Positions 17,754 through 26,594 of a stretch of 49,531 nt of DNA are shown piece by piece. This stretch comes from Xanthomonas hortorum pv. cynarae (GTDB lineage Bacteria > Pseudomonadota > Gammaproteobacteria > Xanthomonadales > Xanthomonadaceae). Under the pieces are notes generated by a model. That model was not told the DNA's origin, ran no database searches, and saw nothing but the letters and a program-made list of their open reading frames with translations. The position numbers and the translations under genes were made by a program. Location of the stretch: assembly GCF_002939985.1 (NCBI RefSeq), contig NZ_MDFM01000034.1, forward strand, positions 1-49,531, written 5' to 3'. Every line of letters starts with the position of its first letter. Within the stretch, counting starts at the first letter, position 1.

Positions 17754-17774
17754 GCCAGCGGTCTATCCGTTGGC
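17754..17774 (-). promoter_or_regulatory. Palindromic operator candidate before nadM
   Basis: GCCAGCGG-TCTAT-CCGTTGGC is a near-perfect palindrome with one mismatch per arm. It ends 26 bases upstream of the nadM ATG, exactly the same spacing as before nadV. The neighbouring 17775-17897 holds the divergent promoter region of the gene at 17898. Confidence 0.72.
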
Positions 17775-17897
17775 TTGGTGCAAATGCTACGCCGATGTGC
17801 GGCGGCGTCAAGCCTGCGATGCAGCGATGCACAGTGATCTATCGGTCATGCCAGCTGACTAGACTTGGCAGTCTGCCCTTATCAGGAATTCGCCTGT

Positions 17898-18776
17898 ATG
17901 CCACGCCAATCCACACGCCAATCCATTCGCGTTGTGTCACGTTGCTTGCTCGCTGCACTCGCAGTGCTGTGCATCGCAGTACCTGCATTGGCCGCGCCTG
18001 CGCCCGCACCACTGCGCGTGATGTCGTTCAACGTGCGCGTGCCGGTGGATACCGACGGCGACAAACGTTGGGAGGTACGCCGCACGGCGATGGTCGCGCT
18101 GATTGAACAAGCGCATCCCGACGTCTTCGGCACGCAGGAATTGGTTGAGGAACAGGCGCAGTACCTGGCGGCGCACCTGCCCGCCTATCGCTGGTTCGGC
18201 AAGGGCCGTCGCGCCGATGGTAGCGACGAACATATGGGTGTGTTCTACGACAGCCGTGTCCTGACGGTGGTGGAATCGGGCGACTTCTGGCTGTCCGAAA
18301 CGCCTGAAATTCCCGGCAGCAGCAGCTGGAACACCGACCTGCCGCGCATGGCCACCTGGGCGCTGTTCGAGCGCCGCAGCGACAAGCGCCGCTTCTATCT
18401 GTTCAACACCCACTTCGCCCACCGCGACCAGGACGAAGCGGCGCGCGAGCACAGCGCGCGCGTGATCCTGTCGCGTATCGCGACACTGCCCGCCGATATT
18501 CCGGTGGTGGTGACCGGCGACTTCAATAGCGATCCCGACAACGGCACCTACCGCACGCTCACCGCGGTACTTGGCGATGCACGCGCACATGCGACCAAGC
18601 GGCAAGGCCCGGAGAAAACCTTCCAGGATTTCACCACCCACCCGACCCGACGCATCGACTGGATCCTGTTCCGCGGCCTCACACCGACGCGTTTTTCCAC
18701 GTTGGAGACGCGCCCAGGTGGGATATTGCCGTCCGACCATTATCCAGTGCTGGCCGAATTCGCTTGGCCACAGTAA
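17898..18776 (+). CDS. Secreted endonuclease/exonuclease/phosphatase-family protein
   Basis: This 292-residue protein has a signal peptide ending near ALAAPAPAP. The EEP fold follows: LRVMSFNVRV, DVFGTQELVEEQ (catalytic Glu), FYLFNTHFAHRDQ, VVVTGDFNSDPD, RIDWILFRG and the final catalytic LPSDHYPVLAEF. All metal and catalytic residues of the DNase I / sphingomyelinase / inositol-phosphatase superfamily are there. Substrates range from DNA to phospholipids and sugar phosphates, so only the fold is certain; export to the periplasm or beyond is predicted. The ATG at 17898 gives the signal peptide, and a weak AGGA lies 12 bases before it. The gene is divergent from nadM. Confidence 0.87.
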   Translation: MPRQSTRQSIRVVSRCLLAALAVLCIAVPALAAPAPAPLRVMSFNVRVPVDTDGDKRWEVRRTAMVALIEQAHPDVFGTQELVEEQAQYLAAHLPAYRWFGKGRRADGSDEHMGVFYDSRVLTVVESGDFWLSETPEIPGSSSWNTDLPRMATWALFERRSDKRRFYLFNTHFAHRDQDEAAREHSARVILSRIATLPADIPVVVTGDFNSDPDNGTYRTLTAVLGDARAHATKRQGPEKTFQDFTTHPTRRIDWILFRGLTPTRFSTLETRPGGILPSDHYPVLAEFAWPQ

Positions 18777-18782
18777 CACCGC

Positions 18783-18965
18783 TACAGCCCGTGTCCCGCG
18801 ATGCTAGGTGGGCAAGGCCCTGCAGCCAAGCGACAGATCAACAACCAAAGCTCAGGTCGTCGAGGGCGCGGTGCCCTCACCGCTCGCGGGACACGCCGTA
18901 AACCCGTCCTTGGGGGCTCGGTGGCGGCATCTATGCCGCCACACGGTCCCGCAATCGGCGAGGAC
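18783..18965. repeat. Degenerate composite member of the large palindromic repeat family
   Basis: GTGTCCCGCGATGCTAGGTG and GGGCAAGGCCCTGCAGCC look like the damaged right end of the repeat. The leader GTCGAGGGCGCGGTGCCCTC follows, and then an unusual core: CTCGCGGGACACGCCG, a perfect hairpin GTGGCGGCATCTATGCCGCCAC, and GGTCCCGCAATCGGCGAGG. The outer arms pair imperfectly. With copy B just after it, this accounts for the gene-free stretch 18777-19180. Confidence 0.7.
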
Positions 18966-18996
18966 ACCGCACCAGAGAGTCTGCTGGTTGCTTTGT

Positions 18997-19135
18997 TGAA
19001 AGCCACCGACCATCTCGACTGGCCCTTGCCCGCCCACCGTCGCGGGACCTTACGCGGCATGGATGCCGCGTAAGAGCCTACATGGACGTACTTGCGGCGT
19101 GTCCCGCGACGGTGGGCGGGCAAGGGTCCTCCAGC
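18997..19135 (+). repeat. Large palindromic intergenic repeat, copy B
   Basis: The core 19023-19126 matches copy A almost base for base: a stem of about 25 bp, an inner TTACGCGGCAT/ATGCCGCGTAA hairpin and the TACATGGACGTA loop. The shared leader CCACCGACCATCTCGACTGG precedes it. Confidence 0.85.
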
Positions 19136-19180
19136 AAAACCACAGGTCATCCGCTCTCAGAGCCGCTCTTAGTCGGCATC

Positions 19181-19212
19181 AAAAAAAGCCACCGCATGCG
19201 GTGGCTTTTTTT
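19181..19212 (-). terminator. Symmetric (bidirectional) rho-independent terminator after prc
   Basis: AAAAAAAGCCACCGCA and TGCGGTGGCTTTTTTT form a perfect palindrome with a GC-rich stem flanked by A and T runs, 23 bases after the prc stop codon. It would work in both directions, and on the plus side would also end read-through from the repeat region. Confidence 0.93.
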
Positions 19213-19235
19213 GCACTACAAACAACCCGCCAAGA

Positions 19236-21419
19236 TCAATCAGCCCAACGTCCCGGCGCAGTCGACTGCGGCAACACCTGCGCCGATAACGGCTGGTCCT
19301 GCGACAGCAGGCCCAGCGCGTCGGCAATGATCGCAGCCGATTCGTGCAACAACGGATCCGGACGCTTCTCTGCGGCCTTTTCGCGTGCGGTGTCCTTGAC
19401 GATGTCGCGCTCGTTGCCGGTCAGGCCGTCGTCGCTGTCTTCGGCAAGCGGGTCCAGCGGCAAGCCCAGCTGCTTGCGCACCTGCTGGCGATCCTTGCGC
19501 TGCTGATCCTGCTTCTGACGCTCGGCGACACGCTCGGCTTCGTTCAACGAGATGAACTTCTTGGCCTTCTCATCGCGGAACTGCTTGACGTCTTCTTCCC
19601 ACCACTGGAATTCCTTGTCGGTGGCGATACGCGCGGTATGCAGGCCCTGCAACTTGGGCAACAGCGGCGCGAAGTTGCCGTACTGGGTATGCGGTGCAGC
19701 GGCGATGCGTGTCCACGGCAGCGCGTTGTCGTAGGTGCTTTCACCGAACTCGGTGGCATCCACGCTGGCCGGGAATGCGATGTCCGGCACCACGCCCTTG
19801 TGCTGGGTGCTGGAACCACTGACGCGGAAGAACTGCGCAATCGTCAGCTTGACCTGACCATAGCGCTGACCTTCGGCAGCCGGCCAACGATCAAGATCAA
19901 CGATGTTCTGCACCGTGCCCTTGCCGAAGCTGGTCTCGCCGATCACCAACCCGCGACCGTAATCCTGGATGGCGCCAGCAAAGATCTCCGATGCCGATGC
20001 CGAACCGCGATTGATCAACACGCCCAGCGGGCCGTCCCATGCCACCTTGGGATCGCTGTCGCCGTTGACGGTGACGCGGCCGCCGGATTCGCGCACCTGC
20101 ACCACCGGGCCTTGCTGGATGAACAGGCCGGTGAGCTCAATGGCTTCGTCCAGCGAACCGCCGCCGTTGTTGCGCAGGTCCAGCACCACGCCGTCGACCT
20201 TGTCGGTCTTGAAGCCGGCCAGCAGCTTGGCCACATCGCGCGTTGCCGAGGCATAGTCGGCCGCATTACGACGACGGCCTTCGAAATCCTGATAGAAGCC
20301 CGGCAACTTGATGATGCCGATACGCCGCTCCGGCTCGCTGCCCTTGGCCGGCAACGTGATGGTCTCGCCCTTGGCGGCCTGCTCGGCCAGACGCACCTTC
20401 TGCCGGGTCAGCGTCACGGTGCGGTGCTTGCCGTCGATGCCCGACTCGGCCGGGATGTACTCCAGGCGCACCTGGGTGTCCTTGCTGCCGCGGATCTTGG
20501 CGACCACATCGTCGATGCGCCAACCGATCACATCTTCGATCGCACCGTTCTTGGCCTGACCCACACCGACGATACGATCGCCCGGCTTGAGCGTGCCATC
20601 CACGGCCGCCGGACCACCCGGGATCACCTCGCGGATCACCACCATGTCGTCCTGCTTCTGCAGCTGCGCGCCGATGCCTTCCAGCGACAAGGACATCTGC
20701 TGATTGAAGGTCTCGGCGGTGCGCGGGGTGAAGTAATCGGTGTGCGGATCGACCGCATTGGTATAGGCGTTGACGAAGAACTGGAACACATCCTCGCCCT
20801 TCAACTGCTTGACCGAGTCGGCCAGCGAGACATAACGCTTATCGAGCGTCTTGCGAATGTCGTCAGGCTTCTTGCCGGCCAGCTTGAGGCGCAGCCAATC
20901 GTTCATCACCGACTGCCGCCACAGCACGTCCAGCTGCTTGTCGTCTGCCGCCCACGGCACGTCCTTGCGGTCGTACTCGAACTTGTCGCTGCCGGAGAAA
21001 TCGAAGTCCTGCTTGAGCAAATCGCGTGCGTACTTGACGCGCTGATCGACGCGCTTCTTGTAGACCGAAAACACCTGGAACGCCGGTTCCAGATTGCCGC
21101 CACGCAGCGCATCGCCAACGCCCGTCTGCAACGGCGCAAAGCTATCGATGTCGGCCTGGGTGAAGAACTGTTTGCTGCCGTCCAGCGTTTCCAGATAGCG
21201 CTTGAAGACGTCCTTGGACATCGCCTCGTCCAGCGTGCGCGGACGGTAGGCATAGCGGCTATCGGAGAGCAGACCGTAGACCAGCTTGGTCGCGGTGGCC
21301 TGGTCGGGCGTGGCTGCGGCCGGCAACGCCGTATCGGCGCGTGCGAGCAAGGCCATCGGAGTGGTCAACACCAGCGCCAGCAGGCCGGCCTTCATGGACG
21401 TAGAAACGTTGTAGGTCAT
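19236..21419 (-). CDS. prc: Tail-specific C-terminal-processing protease (S41)
   Basis: This 727-residue periplasmic protease has an N-terminal signal sequence (MKAGLLALVLTTPMALLARA). Its N-terminal helical domain carries YVSLADSVKQLKGEDVFQFF, followed by a PDZ domain (EVIPGGPAAVDGTLKPGDRI) and the catalytic domain with VDGVVLDLRNNGGGSL. The nucleophile is in GSASASEIFAGA and the catalytic Lys in ETSFGKGTVQ. A basic coiled C-terminal domain (DUF3340 type) closes it. Homologues degrade ssrA-tagged and misfolded envelope proteins and trim PBP3 and cell-wall hydrolases. The ATG at 21419 has a GAGAG element; an internal ATG at 21395 has none. Confidence 0.95.
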   Translation of the reverse strand: MTYNVSTSMKAGLLALVLTTPMALLARADTALPAAATPDQATATKLVYGLLSDSRYAYRPRTLDEAMSKDVFKRYLETLDGSKQFFTQADIDSFAPLQTGVGDALRGGNLEPAFQVFSVYKKRVDQRVKYARDLLKQDFDFSGSDKFEYDRKDVPWAADDKQLDVLWRQSVMNDWLRLKLAGKKPDDIRKTLDKRYVSLADSVKQLKGEDVFQFFVNAYTNAVDPHTDYFTPRTAETFNQQMSLSLEGIGAQLQKQDDMVVIREVIPGGPAAVDGTLKPGDRIVGVGQAKNGAIEDVIGWRIDDVVAKIRGSKDTQVRLEYIPAESGIDGKHRTVTLTRQKVRLAEQAAKGETITLPAKGSEPERRIGIIKLPGFYQDFEGRRRNAADYASATRDVAKLLAGFKTDKVDGVVLDLRNNGGGSLDEAIELTGLFIQQGPVVQVRESGGRVTVNGDSDPKVAWDGPLGVLINRGSASASEIFAGAIQDYGRGLVIGETSFGKGTVQNIVDLDRWPAAEGQRYGQVKLTIAQFFRVSGSSTQHKGVVPDIAFPASVDATEFGESTYDNALPWTRIAAAPHTQYGNFAPLLPKLQGLHTARIATDKEFQWWEEDVKQFRDEKAKKFISLNEAERVAERQKQDQQRKDRQQVRKQLGLPLDPLAEDSDDGLTGNERDIVKDTAREKAAEKRPDPLLHESAAIIADALGLLSQDQPLSAQVLPQSTAPGRWAD

Positions 21420-21594
21420 CGAATGGCTCTCGGCACGGGGCCGATGAAAGGAAGGCGGTGAACGGATCAGACAGCATGACAGTGCCGAAAGTTGCTGGCG
21501 TTGTCATCCGCTGCTGAATCAGCCTAGCGCCGGGCCTGTAGCGGATTGTGAACGCGACCGTACCCTGCAGCCGACTGCGCATGGGCCGGATACG

Positions 21595-21625
21595 ACACGG
21601 CCCCGCGCTGAAAGCAGGGCCGTGT
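21595..21625 (-). terminator. Hairpin terminator after lipA
   Basis: ACACGGCCC and GGGCCGTGT form a 9-bp stem with a 13-base loop, 26 bases after the lipA stop. There is no T run on the minus strand, so the hairpin may be only a partial terminator. Confidence 0.5.
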
Positions 21626-21651
21626 GGCTTACTCGACTGCCAGTGCTGACC

Positions 21652-22665
21652 TCAGGCCGCGACGCCAGCGCCGGCTGCCTGCCGGTCGGCGTGATACGAC
21701 GAGCGCACCATCGGCCCGGAGGCGACATGACTGAAGCCCAGCGCGTTGCCGTAGTCTTCCAGCGCCTTGTACTCCTCCGGCGTCCAGTAACGCATCACCG
21801 GGTGATGGTGCGGCGTCGGCTGCAGATACTGGCCGATGGTGATCATGTCCACATCGTGGGCGCGCAGGTCGCGCAGGGTAGCCTGCACCTGCTCCATCGT
21901 CTCGCCCAGGCCAAGCATGATGCCGGACTTGGTGGCGATGGACGGATGCTGCGCCTTGAAGCGCTGCAGCAAGGTCAGTGACCACTGGTAATCGGCACCG
22001 GGGCGCACGTTCGGATACAGGTCCGGCACGGTTTCGATGTTGTGGTTGAACACGTCAGGCGGGCTCAGCGCCAGGATCTCCAGCGCGCGGTCCATGCGGC
22101 CCTTGCCGCGGAAATCCGGTGTCAGGATCTCGATGCGGGTCTTGGGCGAACTGACCCGGATGGCCGAAATGCAGTCGACGAAGTGCTGGGCGCCACCATC
22201 GCGCAGATCGTCGCGATCCACGCTGGTCACCACCACGTACTTCAGGCCCATATCGGCCACGGTGGTCGCCAGGCTGGCCGGCTCGCTGGCGTCCGGCGGC
22301 TTGGGCCGGCCGTGCGCCACATCGCAGAACGAGCAGCGCCGCGTGCACACCTCACCCAGGATCATGAAGGTCGCGGTGCCATGGCTGAAGCACTCGTGGA
22401 TGTTCGGGCAGCTGGCTTCTTCGCAAACCGTGACCAGGCGGTTTTCGCGCAGCTTGGCCTTGAGGTTCTGCACCGCGTTGCCGGACGGAATCCGCACGCG
22501 GATCCACGACGGTTTGCGCAGCACCGGCGCATCGACGAACTGCACCGGCGAGCGATTGATCTTGTCGCCACCGATCTGCTTGACGCCGGTCTGCAGCGGC
22601 GCAGGCGCGGCGGTGTCGCCGGAGACGACCTGCAAGGGGATGGAACGGGCGATAGGCTGGGTCAT
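21652..22665 (-). CDS. lipA: Lipoyl synthase
   Basis: This radical SAM enzyme inserts two sulfurs into octanoyl-protein to form lipoate. At 337 residues it has both iron-sulfur clusters: the auxiliary set [12 protein letters not shown] and the SAM set [10 protein letters not shown]. It also has the C-terminal [10 protein letters not shown], whose Ser ligates the auxiliary cluster. The N-terminal extension of about 60 residues is usual for proteobacterial forms. It follows lipB by 15 bases and is the last gene of ybeD-lipB-lipA. Confidence 0.97.
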   Translation of the reverse strand: MTQPIARSIPLQVVSGDTAAPAPLQTGVKQIGGDKINRSPVQFVDAPVLRKPSWIRVRIPSGNAVQNLKAKLRENRLVTVCEEASCPNIHECFSHGTATFMILGEVCTRRCSFCDVAHGRPKPPDASEPASLATTVADMGLKYVVVTSVDRDDLRDGGAQHFVDCISAIRVSSPKTRIEILTPDFRGKGRMDRALEILALSPPDVFNHNIETVPDLYPNVRPGADYQWSLTLLQRFKAQHPSIATKSGIMLGLGETMEQVQATLRDLRAHDVDMITIGQYLQPTPHHHPVMRYWTPEEYKALEDYGNALGFSHVASGPMVRSSYHADRQAAGAGVAA

Positions 22666-22680
22666 GGCAATAACGGGCGC

Positions 22681-23379
22681 TCAGGCCGGAAGCGAAAGGT
22701 CGGGCAATGCGGAAACAGGCTGCAACACGAGACCGAACTGGCGCGCCAGCTGATCGAGCAGCACCGCCTTGACGGCGTCCATCCCGGAAGGGCCGCCCAA
22801 GTCTAGCACCGAGGTCACTTGCAGGCCCTGGTAGCCACACGGGTTGATGCGCTGAAACGGCTCCAGATCCATCGCCACGTTGAACGACAGACCGTGGAAG
22901 GTGCAGCCGCGCCGCACCCGGATCCCCAGCGCGGCGATCTTGGCCCCGCCCACGTACACGCCGGGCGCGCCATCGCGGCGCTCGGCGACGATATTCCATT
23001 CGTCCAGCGTGTCGATCAGTGCCTGCTCGATCTTGCACACGTAATCGCGCACGCCGATCTTGAGCCGGCGCAGGTCCAGCAGCGGATAGACCACCAGCTG
23101 GCCGGGGCCGTGATAGGTGACCTGGCCGCCGCGATCGACCTGCAGCACCGGAATCTCGCCCGGCGCCAGCACATGCTCGGGCTTGCCGGCCTGGCCCAGC
23201 GTAAACACCGGCGCATGCTCGACCACCCACACTTCGTCGGCGATGTGCTCATTGCGCGCATCGGTGAAACGCTGCATCGCACGCCATACCGGCGCGTAGT
23301 CCTGGCGGCCGAGATCGCGCAGTTGCGCCGGCAGGATCGGAACCGAGGCGAGCACAGGCTCGGCCGCTACAGCGTCCAC
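22681..23379 (-). CDS. lipB: Octanoyl-ACP:protein octanoyltransferase
   Basis: The enzyme transfers octanoate from acyl carrier protein to lipoyl domains. Its 232 residues include [19 protein letters not shown], the catalytic Lys in [12 protein letters not shown] and the nucleophile Cys in RINPCGYQG. The start overlaps the end of the DUF493/YbeD gene by 13 bases, so the two are translationally linked. Confidence 0.96.
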   Translation of the reverse strand: MDAVAAEPVLASVPILPAQLRDLGRQDYAPVWRAMQRFTDARNEHIADEVWVVEHAPVFTLGQAGKPEHVLAPGEIPVLQVDRGGQVTYHGPGQLVVYPLLDLRRLKIGVRDYVCKIEQALIDTLDEWNIVAERRDGAPGVYVGGAKIAALGIRVRRGCTFHGLSFNVAMDLEPFQRINPCGYQGLQVTSVLDLGGPSGMDAVKAVLLDQLARQFGLVLQPVSALPDLSLPA

Positions 23380-23645
23380 TTCACTTCCGGGTGTTCGCGC
23401 AGCGCCTGATGGGCGGCATCGAACTGCGCCCGGTCCTCTGCGCGAAAGCCGATCCGGATGGACACGTATTTGCCGGTGGACGAGTGCTTCCAGCTGATGC
23501 TTTCTTCCAGCAACTCGACGCCAGTCGCGGCGAGCAGACGCGGAAGTTCGGTTTCCAGCCCGCGTTCGGCCGCGCCCATGGCGGTGAGCTCGAAGGTGCC
23601 GGGAAACTGGAAGCCGTGATCGGGGTTGTCGGAGCTGATTTCCAT
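23367..23645 (-). CDS. ybeD: YbeD/DUF493 family protein
   Basis: This small protein has 92 residues and an ACT-like alpha/beta fold expected from the family. The end [20 protein letters not shown], then [12 protein letters not shown], is characteristic: YbeD proteins end in V-x-x-x-L. The family is consistently found before lipB and is thought to influence lipoate metabolism, but no activity is proven. It is the first gene of the lipoate operon and lies head to head with the LpxR-like gene. Confidence 0.88.
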   Translation of the reverse strand: MEISSDNPDHGFQFPGTFELTAMGAAERGLETELPRLLAATGVELLEESISWKHSSTGKYVSIRIGFRAEDRAQFDAAHQALREHPEVKWTL

Positions 23646-23918
23646 CAGCCCATTATCGGGCCGGTGGCGGGCAAACCCAAGCCTTCAGCTGTCGAACTGA
23701 TGAGCTTGTTGCTGCCAACAGCCGGGTGAGCAGCCCCAACGTTTTAGCAAAACACTGCCATTACAGTCCCGGACCAAACACATCTACTTGCTGGTGATAG
23801 TTCTCTACAGGACAGCACAGGCAGAGAATGCTCCAGCTCCCGGCACATTCACGCGGCGCAGCAGCGGCCGCAGGCACCTTTGCCGAACACCGTCCTTTCC
23901 TACCTTTCCAGGCCCTCC

Positions 23919-24980
23919 ATGCTTCGACCGCGCGCGTTGTCTGCTGCCCTGCTGCTTTCTCTCACCGGGCTGTCGATGCCGGCCCTGGCGGCTGATCAAT
24001 GCGACTCCAGCAGGCTGGGACGGACCCCGCCGGCGGTGAATTTCCGGGTCGACAACGATTTGTTCGGTGGGGAGGATCAGGATCAGGGCTATTCCAATGG
24101 CGCGGTGCTGACGCTGGTGTCGCCCAACCTGGTCGACTACACCGACGACCCCTGCCTGCCGCGCACCGCGCGCTGGGTCAACGGTTACCTGGAACGTCTG
24201 CATCCGGGCGAGTTCGACCAGCAGAACATGGTGTTCTCGATTGGCCAGGGGATCTTCACGCCGACCGATTCCACCCGGCGCGATGTGATTCCCGACGATC
24301 GCCCGTATGCGGGCATCCTGCTGGCGAGCTTCGGCTACAACGCGCGCAACGATGCGCACCTGCGCACGACCCAGTTACAGATCGGCGTGGTCGGCCCGTG
24401 GGCGTTTGCACAGGAAGCGCAGGATGCGATCCACGATGCACTGGGCGATGAGAAATTCCAGGGCTGGGACAACCAGCTGCACAACGAGCCGCTGATCAAT
24501 CTGGTGCACGAGCGCATGCGCCGCTGGCCGGGCGATGCGGCGGTCAATGCAGACGGCTTTGGTTGGGATTTCATTTCGCACTGGGGCGGCGCGGTCGGCA
24601 ACATGGCCACGCACTTGAATGCCGGCGGCGAAGCGCGCTTTGGCTGGAAGCTGCCGGACGACTTCGGCAGCACCCCGACCCGGCCGGCCGGCGAAAACAC
24701 CGCGCCCAGCCGCCTGGGACGTGCCAGCGGCTGGTCCGGCCATCTGTTCGTGACCACCGATGCGCGCTGGGTGCTGCGCGACATCACCCTGGACGGCAAC
24801 ACCTTCCGCAGCAGCCACAGCGTGGACAAGCGCGCGTTCGTCGGCGACGTGGGCTACGGCCTGGCGGTGATGTATGGCCGCTGGAAATTCGCCATCGCCC
24901 GCTATCACCGCACCCGCGAATTCGATACCCAGCGCGAAACGCCGGTGTATGGGAGTTTCACGATCAGCCGGATGCTTTGA
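23919..24980 (+). CDS. LpxR-like outer-membrane lipid A deacylase family protein (DUF2219)
   Basis: This 353-residue protein has a signal peptide (SALLLSLTGLSMPALAADQ). Beta-barrel features and the LpxR landmarks are present: NFRVDNDLFGGEDQDQGYSN, containing the conserved Asn/Asp, and then DDRPYAGILLASFGY. A C-terminal strand ends in TISRML. LpxR removes the 3' acyloxyacyl chain of lipid A in a calcium-dependent way. Whether this copy is active is untested, but the N-terminal N-D-x-F block is intact. The ATG at 23919 is used because the upstream TTG is not followed by a proper signal peptide. The gene runs opposite to its cell-wall neighbours, which suggests insertion into the cluster. Confidence 0.8.
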   Translation: MLRPRALSAALLLSLTGLSMPALAADQCDSSRLGRTPPAVNFRVDNDLFGGEDQDQGYSNGAVLTLVSPNLVDYTDDPCLPRTARWVNGYLERLHPGEFDQQNMVFSIGQGIFTPTDSTRRDVIPDDRPYAGILLASFGYNARNDAHLRTTQLQIGVVGPWAFAQEAQDAIHDALGDEKFQGWDNQLHNEPLINLVHERMRRWPGDAAVNADGFGWDFISHWGGAVGNMATHLNAGGEARFGWKLPDDFGSTPTRPAGENTAPSRLGRASGWSGHLFVTTDARWVLRDITLDGNTFRSSHSVDKRAFVGDVGYGLAVMYGRWKFAIARYHRTREFDTQRETPVYGSFTISRML

Positions 24981-24984
24981 GGGC

Positions 24985-25073
24985 GGGGAATCGGGATTGG
25001 GGAATCGGGAATCGCAAGAGCAAACGCTGTGCTCCTGCATCTACCGATTCCCGATTCCCCATTCTCGATTCCC
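24985..25073. repeat. GGGAATCGGGAATC-type inverted repeat pair
   Basis: GGGGAATCGGGATTGGGGAA and following bases (24985-25014) are matched by an inverted copy (CGATTCCCGATTCCCC and following bases, 25045-25073), with 30 bases between. The pair can fold into a long hairpin. It sits between the LpxR-like gene and the dacC terminator. Related units occur at 42736, 42877, 43171, 44066, 44186 and 48824. Confidence 0.85.
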
Positions 25074-25105
25074 AAAAAAAAGCCGGCTTTCGCCGGCATT
25101 TTTTT
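25074..25105 (-). terminator. Bidirectional terminator after dacC
   Basis: An A run, the stem GCCGGC-TTTC-GCCGGC and a T run form a compact terminator that overlaps the dacC stop codon (25104-25106). It serves dacC on one strand and the LpxR-like gene on the other. Confidence 0.88.
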
Positions 25106-26309
25106 ATTCAGATTCCCACCACATCCAGAACGCATCCCAGAGGCGCTTGAAGAACCCGCCTTCTTCGACGGCGTTGATCGCCACCAGCGGGGCCTGAGCG
25201 ATGATCTTGCCGTCCAGACTGACCTTGACGGTGCCGATCTGCTGCCCCTTCTTGATCGGGGCCTGCAGGTTCTTGGCCACTTCCATGCTGGGCTTGAGGT
25301 CGTTGTAGCGGCCGCGCTGCAGGCTGACCAGCAGCGGTTGGGCCACGCCCAGTTGCACTTCGTCCTGCTGACCCTTCCACACCTTCTGCTTGGTCACGAC
25401 CTTGCCGGGCGCGTACAGGCTGTGGGTCTCGAAGAAACGGAAGCCCCAGTTGAGCAGTGCCAGGCTGTCGTCGGCACGCTGGCGCTCGGACGAGTCGCCC
25501 ATCACCACCGCCACCAGGCGCTGATCGCCGCGCTTGGCCGAGCTCAGCAGGCAATAACCGGCTTCGGAGGTGTGGCCGGTCTTGATGCCGTCCACCGCCG
25601 GGTCGCGCCACAACAGCAGATTGCGGTTGTTCTGCTTGATGGTGCCGACCTGGAATTCCTTGATCTTGTTGTAGGCGTAGGTCTCCGGGTAATCGCGCAC
25701 CATCGCGCGGCCCAGCATGGCCAGATCGTAGGCGGTGGAGTGATGGCCTTCGGCGCTCAGACCGTGCGCGTTGACGAAGTACGAATCCTTCATGCCGATC
25801 TTGGCGGCGTAGCTGTTCATCAGCGAGGCGAAGGCTTCTTCGCTGCCGGCAACATGCTCGGCCAGGGCGATCGCGGCGTCGTTGCCGGACTGGATCGCCA
25901 TGCCCTTTTCCATGTCTTCCAGACGCGCGGTCTGGTTGACCGGGAAGCCGCTGTAGCTGCCGTCGGTGCCGGCGCCGCCCTCGCGCCAGGCGCGCTCGCT
26001 CATCATGACCTGGTCGTCGCGCTTGACCTTGCCGTTCTTGATCTCGGCAGCGACCACGTAGGAAGTCATCACCTTGGTGATGCTGGCCGGCGCCAGCTGC
26101 TGGTGGATGTTTTCACCGGCCAGCACCTGCCCGGTGGCGTAATCCATCAGGATCCAGGACTTGGACACGGCCGGCGCGGGTGCAGGCGGAACCGGCACGG
26201 CGGCCGGCGCCGCAGCCACTGCGGGAGTCGGCTGCGGCGCAGGTGTCTGGGCGCAGACCAGGCCGAAGGCAAACGTGGCCACGACAGCGGCGGCGAAGCG
26301 GAATTTCAT
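25104..26309 (-). CDS. dacC: D-alanyl-D-alanine carboxypeptidase (PBP5/6 family)
   Basis: This 401-residue low-molecular-weight penicillin-binding protein removes the terminal D-Ala of peptidoglycan stem peptides. A signal peptide and a Pro/Ala linker (21-48) are followed by the catalytic motifs SITK (76-79), SGN (IQSGND) and KTG (GIKTGHT). Next come the beta-rich C-terminal domain and a terminal amphipathic membrane anchor (FFKRLWDAFWMWWE). It lies downstream of rlpA in the order mltB-rlpA-dac, which is typical for this region. dacA would be an equally valid name. Confidence 0.95.
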   Translation of the reverse strand: MKFRFAAAVVATFAFGLVCAQTPAPQPTPAVAAAPAAVPVPPAPAPAVSKSWILMDYATGQVLAGENIHQQLAPASITKVMTSYVVAAEIKNGKVKRDDQVMMSERAWREGGAGTDGSYSGFPVNQTARLEDMEKGMAIQSGNDAAIALAEHVAGSEEAFASLMNSYAAKIGMKDSYFVNAHGLSAEGHHSTAYDLAMLGRAMVRDYPETYAYNKIKEFQVGTIKQNNRNLLLWRDPAVDGIKTGHTSEAGYCLLSSAKRGDQRLVAVVMGDSSERQRADDSLALLNWGFRFFETHSLYAPGKVVTKQKVWKGQQDEVQLGVAQPLLVSLQRGRYNDLKPSMEVAKNLQAPIKKGQQIGTVKVSLDGKIIAQAPLVAINAVEEGGFFKRLWDAFWMWWESE

Positions 26310-26538
26310 TGAAGAACGACTCCTGGCGGGCCCGAAGGCTGGGTAATGCGAAATTGTAAGGTGCGACGGCGATCAAGGCGACGCGCCGCAGGGCATGCAC
26401 GCTTGCAGAGTTCAGCGTTGGCGTAACCGTGCGGGCCGAGAATGCCTGCAGCAGCGCGCGTCGGGATCGAGCGAGGCAGACGACGCTGCATCCAGAGTGA
26501 GCGAGTGGACCAGCCGATTCAGTGCGCCAACCCTGCCG

Positions 26539-26563
26539 GCCGCCCAGTCGACGACTGGGCGGC
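26539..26563 (-). terminator. Strong hairpin after rlpA
   Basis: GCCGCCCAGTCG and CGACTGGGCGGC make a perfect 12-bp stem around one central base, 32 bases after the rlpA stop. There is no U tract, so it may stabilise or attenuate the transcript rather than end it. The rest of 26310-26594 holds no gene; the dacC promoter should lie there. Confidence 0.5.
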
Positions 26564-26594
26564 TGCCTTGATCCCTGGGCTTAAGACGCAACGC

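Noticed and set aside
18801..19506. Short open frames inside the palindromic repeats that could be listed as hypothetical proteins
   Set aside because: The same peptide strings appear in each repeat copy in either orientation, so they come from the repeat DNA and not from genes.
19344..21461. A 705-codon open frame on the plus strand opposite prc
   Set aside because: The minus-strand frame has all protease motifs; the plus-strand product shows no family feature and lacks a ribosome site.
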